Assembly (NCBI GenBank): GCA_023853785.1
Contig: JAJIRX010000761.1
Location: forward strand, 1 to 25,443
Length of the DNA stretch: 25,443 bases
Origin: Psilocybe azurescens
Taxonomy: Eukaryota; Basidiomycota; Agaricomycetes; Agaricales; Agrocybaceae
Reading direction: 5' to 3'
Numbering within the stretch: the stretch's first letter is position 1; each line of letters begins with the position of its first letter. The notes under the pieces were generated by a model. It saw only the letters and a program-made list of their open reading frames with translations, had not been told where the DNA came from and ran no database searches. A program made the position numbers and the translations under genes. This document shows, one piece after another, positions 20,948 through 25,443 of the stretch.

Positions 20948-21932
20948 CTCGGAGATCGTGAGGCAGAGAGAGGCTCTGAGAGGTAGTTATACCGAATACC
21001 GATGGAGGGCCCCAACTGGAAAGATTTCCTTATCACAAGGAAGGATGATATAGCAATGCATTATCGGGATCTATTTACCAGTCCGACATTAAAGGAGATT
21101 GAGGGAAAGAAGAAGGTAGGTTGTGATCATCATCAATTTATCTTTAGGGGTAGACCACCTGACTGAAAATAAAAAGCCTGGCTCTTGCTACCTACCCATG
21201 GGTTTGATGGGATGGAACTCACACTGAAGCTTTGGATTTAGACATCAGCGTCGGTCCCAAGCAAAACATCCCAGCGGTTCGGTTCTGTCTAAATTCTATC
21301 AGAAGCCGTGGTTGCCGAAGACTCTTCGAGTTATATAGTTTTTGTCAGGCCAATGGATAGAAACTATACCTTTCCACAAAGTTTTACGGGGTGAATCATT
21401 TAGGGAATTGGCACGGAAATTGTCGTCCAAAAGCCAGTGCGCCATGTTTTTTCCATGATGGTTTAATGTTGTTGATGATCTAAAATGAATGAATGAAGAT
21501 CAGCGATAATAGATAAATCGAGTCGGTGATTGGGGAAGCAATGAGTTTTGAACATGTCAACTTGGAGATCCTAAGTTTGTTTGTTCTTGTTGATCAACAG
21601 TCAAGAGTCGCTCAGCAGCATTGGCAGCATCCACCAAGCATCCACGTACTTCTAGGGTTTCCGAGGAACCCGAAGTCATACGCCAGCCAAACGATACCGA
21701 TAGAATTCAGATTGAATCTTGAAAGTTGAAGGTGCCTGAGTAACCGCAGCCTTGGCCAACCAGGGTTCAACGCAAAGCAATTTTTTCCACTGTCCAGCCA
21801 TCGAATTAAACAAACACAGTTCAAGTTCTTTGCTACATTACAGTTGACATTGGCGGCATTTTCATGCATACATATCCATATACTGTGTAACACGTAGGCT
21901 ACATGGCCTTCATTCCAGTCTTATATCAAATA
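20948..21932. promoter_or_regulatory. Intergenic region upstream of the transporter gene
   Basis: This 985-base stretch separates the transporter start from the 3' end of the dehydrogenase gene and should contain the transporter promoter near its low-coordinate side. Short open frames on both strands have no recognisable content, and I see no clear repeat. Confidence 0.45.
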
Positions 21933-24377
21933 TTACATCTTCGATTTAACCTCTCGCAACCTGGCGTGCTGCATACTCTCGTCTATGGGGGAATTGTAAG
22001 TTTGACAAAGACGAGTAAATGCCAACTTACAGTTGGTATCGTAAAGCCTATCTCCAGGTGTTGACGCGATATGCGAGCTAATGTTGGAAGCATCGACCAT
22101 ATCTGGAGTGATGTCCTTGATGGATTTGGCTCCAATTAAACGCATATTCATTTCGAATTCATCCTATTGGCAATATGTTGAATACGCCGGCCTATGCTCA
22201 AGACAGACCAACGACGTACATGCAAAATCTTCAACGCTTTATCAACGCCTTCTTCACCATACGACGAGAACGCGTATATAAAGGGGCGTCCTACACCAAC
22301 TGCAAACGCTGTTAGGATCAGATACAACTACGTGAGGAGACAATTTCGCACCTGCTGTTGCTCCCAGAGCGATGGCTTTGATGACGTCAGTCGCACGCCG
22401 TACGCCCCCATCGACAAATAATTGGAACTTTGCATTTGGGAAGGTGAGGCCGCGTTTCTCTTTAGGTTTGCGACAACCTCAACGAGTATTTCAATACCAG
22501 AGCGAGCAAAATCCAATTGTCGGCCTCCGTGATTTGATAAAACGACTCCAGCGAGGCCAAGATCATATGCTTTTAAGGCGTCCTACATAAGTTGATATCA
22601 GGCTCGGTGCATAGAATCATATGTTGGTACACTTTCCTCCCACCTTTGAACGCCTTTGAGAATGAGAGGCACTAACAGGAAGAAGTTCAGTAAAACGTAT
22701 AGCGTATTGAGAAGTAGCAAATACTTTTTGTGATATTCTTGAACCAGTCCAGGTCACTCCATTGCAGACCAGGGTCTATAAATGACTATTGGTCACGCAT
22801 GATGATTCAGCATTGCAGCGATACAGAGTCAAGACAACTGACACTAATGGCTCTTGCAGCTCCTTGCGACCTATCGACGCCGTCTGATCCTGACTTGCTT
22901 ACTTCAGAAGGGTCTTCTGCCGTGAATTTCATCCTCATGTCCTATAAGGTCATTACCACTGAACTTGAATTTATGTGGCATAAGCAGGTTTCTAGGATAA
23001 CGTACCTTTTCACGACGGCCGAGCTGGGGTGCGTCAACTGTAATAAACAAGCCCTTTATCCCGCGTTGTTCAGCATGTTGCACGAGACGTTTTGTGATAT
23101 TCCTATCTTTATTAACATATCTGATCCAAGCCTCAGTCAAAGCATGTACAATGGACGTCTTTACATACAACTGCAAAAACTGTATTTGTCCAGGTTGGGC
23201 AGCGTCCACAATTTCGTCAAAAGAGCAAGACGCTAGTGTAGGTATCTTGTGCAGCAAAATAAGCGTGCGTTGGATCGGAAAGGAAGCAACAAATACCATC
23301 TGAATGACATTGTGTTTAGCTGCCGCTCTCGTGAGATTAAGTTCGCCGTCGGGATGCCCGAGCTTTCCGAGAGCTGTTGCAGTCTAATAGTAAAATTAAT
23401 AGTCTAAAGTCGAAATGTGTGTGTCGATGCGCACAATATATACGGGCATAGATGACTTGTGACCCAAGATGCTCGTTGACCAGTCCACTTTCGTAACGTC
23501 GACAAGAATCTGGGGGCGGAACCATATTCTATAATAGTATGTAGGTAAGCTAGCGCCTTTTCGGACTCGATATATTATCATTCACCTGTGGTATGCTGCA
23601 TGGTTCTCTCTGTGTGTGATTTCATCATCAGCCGCTGAAGAATAATACGCCCATGCTTTCTCCGGCATCACTTGTCTCGCAATGGACTAGTCAAAGGCAC
23701 AGGTTAGATCAATTTAAATTTTACGTTACTTATATCTCACCTCGAAATCGTGGAGATTTAGTATTTCATCTAGTGGCGGTCTATTCGACATACGTTCCTG
23801 GCGTGCCTTCTCTTCGTCCGTTATGATGACTTCTACCTTTTCTACAGTATTCGGCTCAACAGGACCTAAGCTTTCCGTTATTGGGGTTAGAACATCGAGC
23901 ATTTGGTGAACAGGAAATAATGATACTGTTTAGTTAGGGAAGATTGGTCTCAATGGCATCTGGTGGATGTATCGGATCGTATTCTTGCCTGGCTTTTGGA
24001 TGACTCGACAGATATGAACATTGAGTCTAGGATACGCACGTTGCATCCTTTCCAGCATATTTCAGAATGATCTTGCTGCCTCCTGATTTACAACATATTG
24101 AGACAAGATACTCATGACCTTACGAGGTTGGCGGCGTACCTGGGTGCTCTTCATTTGCAGTTCTTCAGAACATGCAGGAGAATATGGCATTATGTACGTA
24201 CCGTCAAGAAAGTCTGTAACATCGTAAACCTTTCCTGTACATTTCAAGGAAGCTCAATAATACTGCTTTGACCATCAGATCATATTAAACCGTCATACCA
24301 TGAACAATTATCCAACAACTCTCTCTGCTGTTATGAGTCGCGACTTCTTTTCCGGATATCATCTTTTGAGAGGTCAT
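21933..24377 (-). CDS. CYB2: Flavocytochrome b2-type L-lactate dehydrogenase
   Basis: Oxidises a 2-hydroxy acid, classically L-lactate to pyruvate, passing electrons from FMN to a b5-type haem. The ATG at 24377 opens MTSQKMISGKEVATHNSRES. The cytochrome b5 domain continues KVYDVTDFLD, then EHPGGSKIILKYAGKDAT across three introns. The FMN domain shows FLQLYVNKDRN (active-site Tyr), LFITVDAPQLGRRE (Asp), LILKGVQR (Lys), LSNHGGRQLDF (His and Arg) and LFVDGGVRRATDVIKAIALG, then YDTNYESMQHARLREVKSKM at the C-terminus. Introns include 24235-24298, 24149-24201, 24083-24139, 23989-24039 and 21983-22030. I see no mitochondrial presequence, so the enzyme may be cytosolic; fungal homologues can be mitochondrial. 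Oddities: a 9-nt exon at 24140-24148, no GT donor after ETNLP near 23936, and a one-base loss near 22457 (ctaaagag). Confidence 0.9.
24140..24148 (-). other. 9-nt micro-exon in the dehydrogenase gene
   Basis: The exon reads agcacccag between intron 24149-24201 (acceptor aag) and intron 24083-24139 (donor gtacgc). With the flanking bases it encodes Glu-His-Pro-Gly of the FLDEHPGG motif. The histidine is an axial haem ligand in cytochrome b5 domains. No other acceptor in the preceding intron keeps this frame. Confidence 0.8.
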
Positions 24378-24909
24378 GTCTTTTGAGAGCTTTGTATTCA
24401 GCTTGAAACTCCAATCAAACCTGCTTGTAGCGTGAGTGGTTAGGTGTAAGCTGGCCTCTGGTGAGAAACGCATTCACCTGCATTGGTTCGGGTGTTGGAT
24501 AACCCGGGCCGGCATTCCGTTTCCGTGAATCCAAACGCGATCGTGACGTCATGTGGACGCGTCGCATTTCTTTCGTGTTTCTTGCTACCGTCAAGTACAG
24601 AGGGGAGTGACGAGTCTGGGTATTTGATCGCGTGGACGGTGCTATTAACAAATGTTCTACGTACTCAAAAAAATAACCTCCTAACCAAGTGGAACTCAGC
24701 GAGTATGTGTTTGGCGTTTGGCTCAAGTATGGCTTGGTGCTTTGAAACAACTTAGTCTAAGTTGAGGGCATTGGAATTGCTATGAGTATTTGATTTGCTA
24801 TTAATCCGTTTCTCTGTACAGGAAATTGAAAGTCTAAAATTACGATGGAGGACGTCTATCACGGCCAACAGAACGAGGTTTCAATTTCGTTCCGTGGTTG
24901 TCCTGGCCG
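24378..24909. promoter_or_regulatory. Intergenic region upstream of the dehydrogenase gene
   Basis: The 532 bases between the lactate dehydrogenase start and the stop of the next gene should hold the dehydrogenase promoter. A frame upstream of 24377 stays open to 24473, so an earlier in-frame ATG there is possible. No repeats seen. Confidence 0.45.
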
Positions 24910-25443
24910 TCATACTAACTTGAAAGCTGTACCGCCAGCCTTTGCATCCAAAGTCACGACCTCGTCCAGCCCTAGATTACGCAATAAGGAAACAATATGG
25001 AGGACAAAAATTCAAGAGCATACCCATTACTTCGAAAATGATTTGGGATCCATCCCTTTTGCCGAACTGAAGTCGGTTCCCGTAATTTTGAGCGACTTCA
25101 TAGCAGCTCGCACACCGTGCACCATGGCAACGCATGATACCAGTGAGAATACTAGAAGATTCTTTAGCAAAGGGCCCCTGGCGGGAGGATAAAACATACT
25201 GATTATTTTAGCCCCATGGTCTCTGCTTCAGAAGTGGTAAATGAAGGTGTGAGGCCGCCTGATATGACATTAACCAGCACGGGTTTTGGTGCGAGGGCAG
25301 CAACAGTTGAACGAAGTAGTTCTTCAGTTTTGACCCCTTCGATGAAACAGACATCTGCTCCAGCATCAGCGGCAAGCCTTAGACGTGTGATGGCTTCTTC
25401 CATCCCCAAGACCTGTGCCGAATCAGTTCTTCCGATAATCACC
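24910..25443 (-). CDS. Isocitrate lyase/PEP mutase superfamily enzyme, 3' part
   Basis: A (beta/alpha)8 enzyme of the group containing 2-methylisocitrate lyase, oxaloacetate hydrolase and PEP phosphonomutase; these break or rearrange C-C or C-P bonds of small carboxylic acids. The visible part begins inside the barrel with VIIGRTDSAQVLGMEEAITR, AADAGADVCFIEGVK, PVLVNVISGGLTP and ETMGLK. An intron follows (about 25153-25201), then FSLVSCVAMVHGVRAAMKSL and FEVMG. A second intron leads to LDEVVTLDAKAGGTAFKLV and a stop at 24910-24912. The catalytic loop and metal-binding residues lie upstream, outside the window, so the exact reaction cannot be told. Frame is lost at two homopolymers (aaaa at 25213-25216, tttt near 25048), each repaired by one added base. 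Confidence 0.78.

Noticed and set aside
21526..21893. Overlapping frames on both strands between the transporter and dehydrogenase genes
   Set aside because: No domain, no intron signals that extend them, and no start context; treated as chance.

Overview
The window looks like nuclear DNA of a mushroom-forming basidiomycete (Agaricomycetes). Nearly every gene is split by GT-AG introns of about 47-65 nt. A Tnp2-type (CACTA/EnSpm) transposase, a DUF6533-type seven-helix membrane protein and a Dal5-type transporter fit that group. I had no database, so family names come from recognised motifs.

Positions 1-16100 appear to be one large DNA transposon of which only the far left tip is missing. The first 186 bases return inverted at 15643-15830. 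The right side continues through a zone of TTCTGCA-type subterminal repeats to a CACTG-type end near 16100. Inside, left to right, are: a small minus-strand gene (429-799); a coiled-coil plus basic/acidic-tail gene (about 1574-4194); a spacer with six copies of a palindrome (4372-4968); a Tnp2 transposase gene with its motifs in order but many frame breaks (5196-8917); a minus-strand gene of unknown role (9227-9972) divergent from a WD40-plus-membrane-anchor gene (10287-11996); a repeat-rich spacer carrying the same palindrome and a 49-bp tandem repeat (11997-12500); and a long gene of unknown function (12554-15450). The transposase would act on the ends. The other genes look like passengers or helpers, and the shared palindrome suggests common regulation or binding by an element-encoded protein.

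The right flank (16101-25443) is ordinary host DNA: a DUF6533-type membrane protein gene on the plus strand (16564-17799), then three minus-strand genes. These are an MFS anion:cation symporter of the Dal5 type (18337-20947), a flavocytochrome b2-type L-lactate dehydrogenase with a 9-nt micro-exon carrying the haem-ligand histidine (21933-24377), and the 3' part of an isocitrate lyase/PEP mutase superfamily enzyme (24910 to the window edge). A transporter, a 2-hydroxy-acid dehydrogenase and an ICL/PEPM enzyme side by side would suit carboxylic acid use, but this is inference.

Single-base frame breaks occur in transposon and host genes alike, many in short homopolymers. Part of the apparent decay may therefore be assembly error rather than biology.
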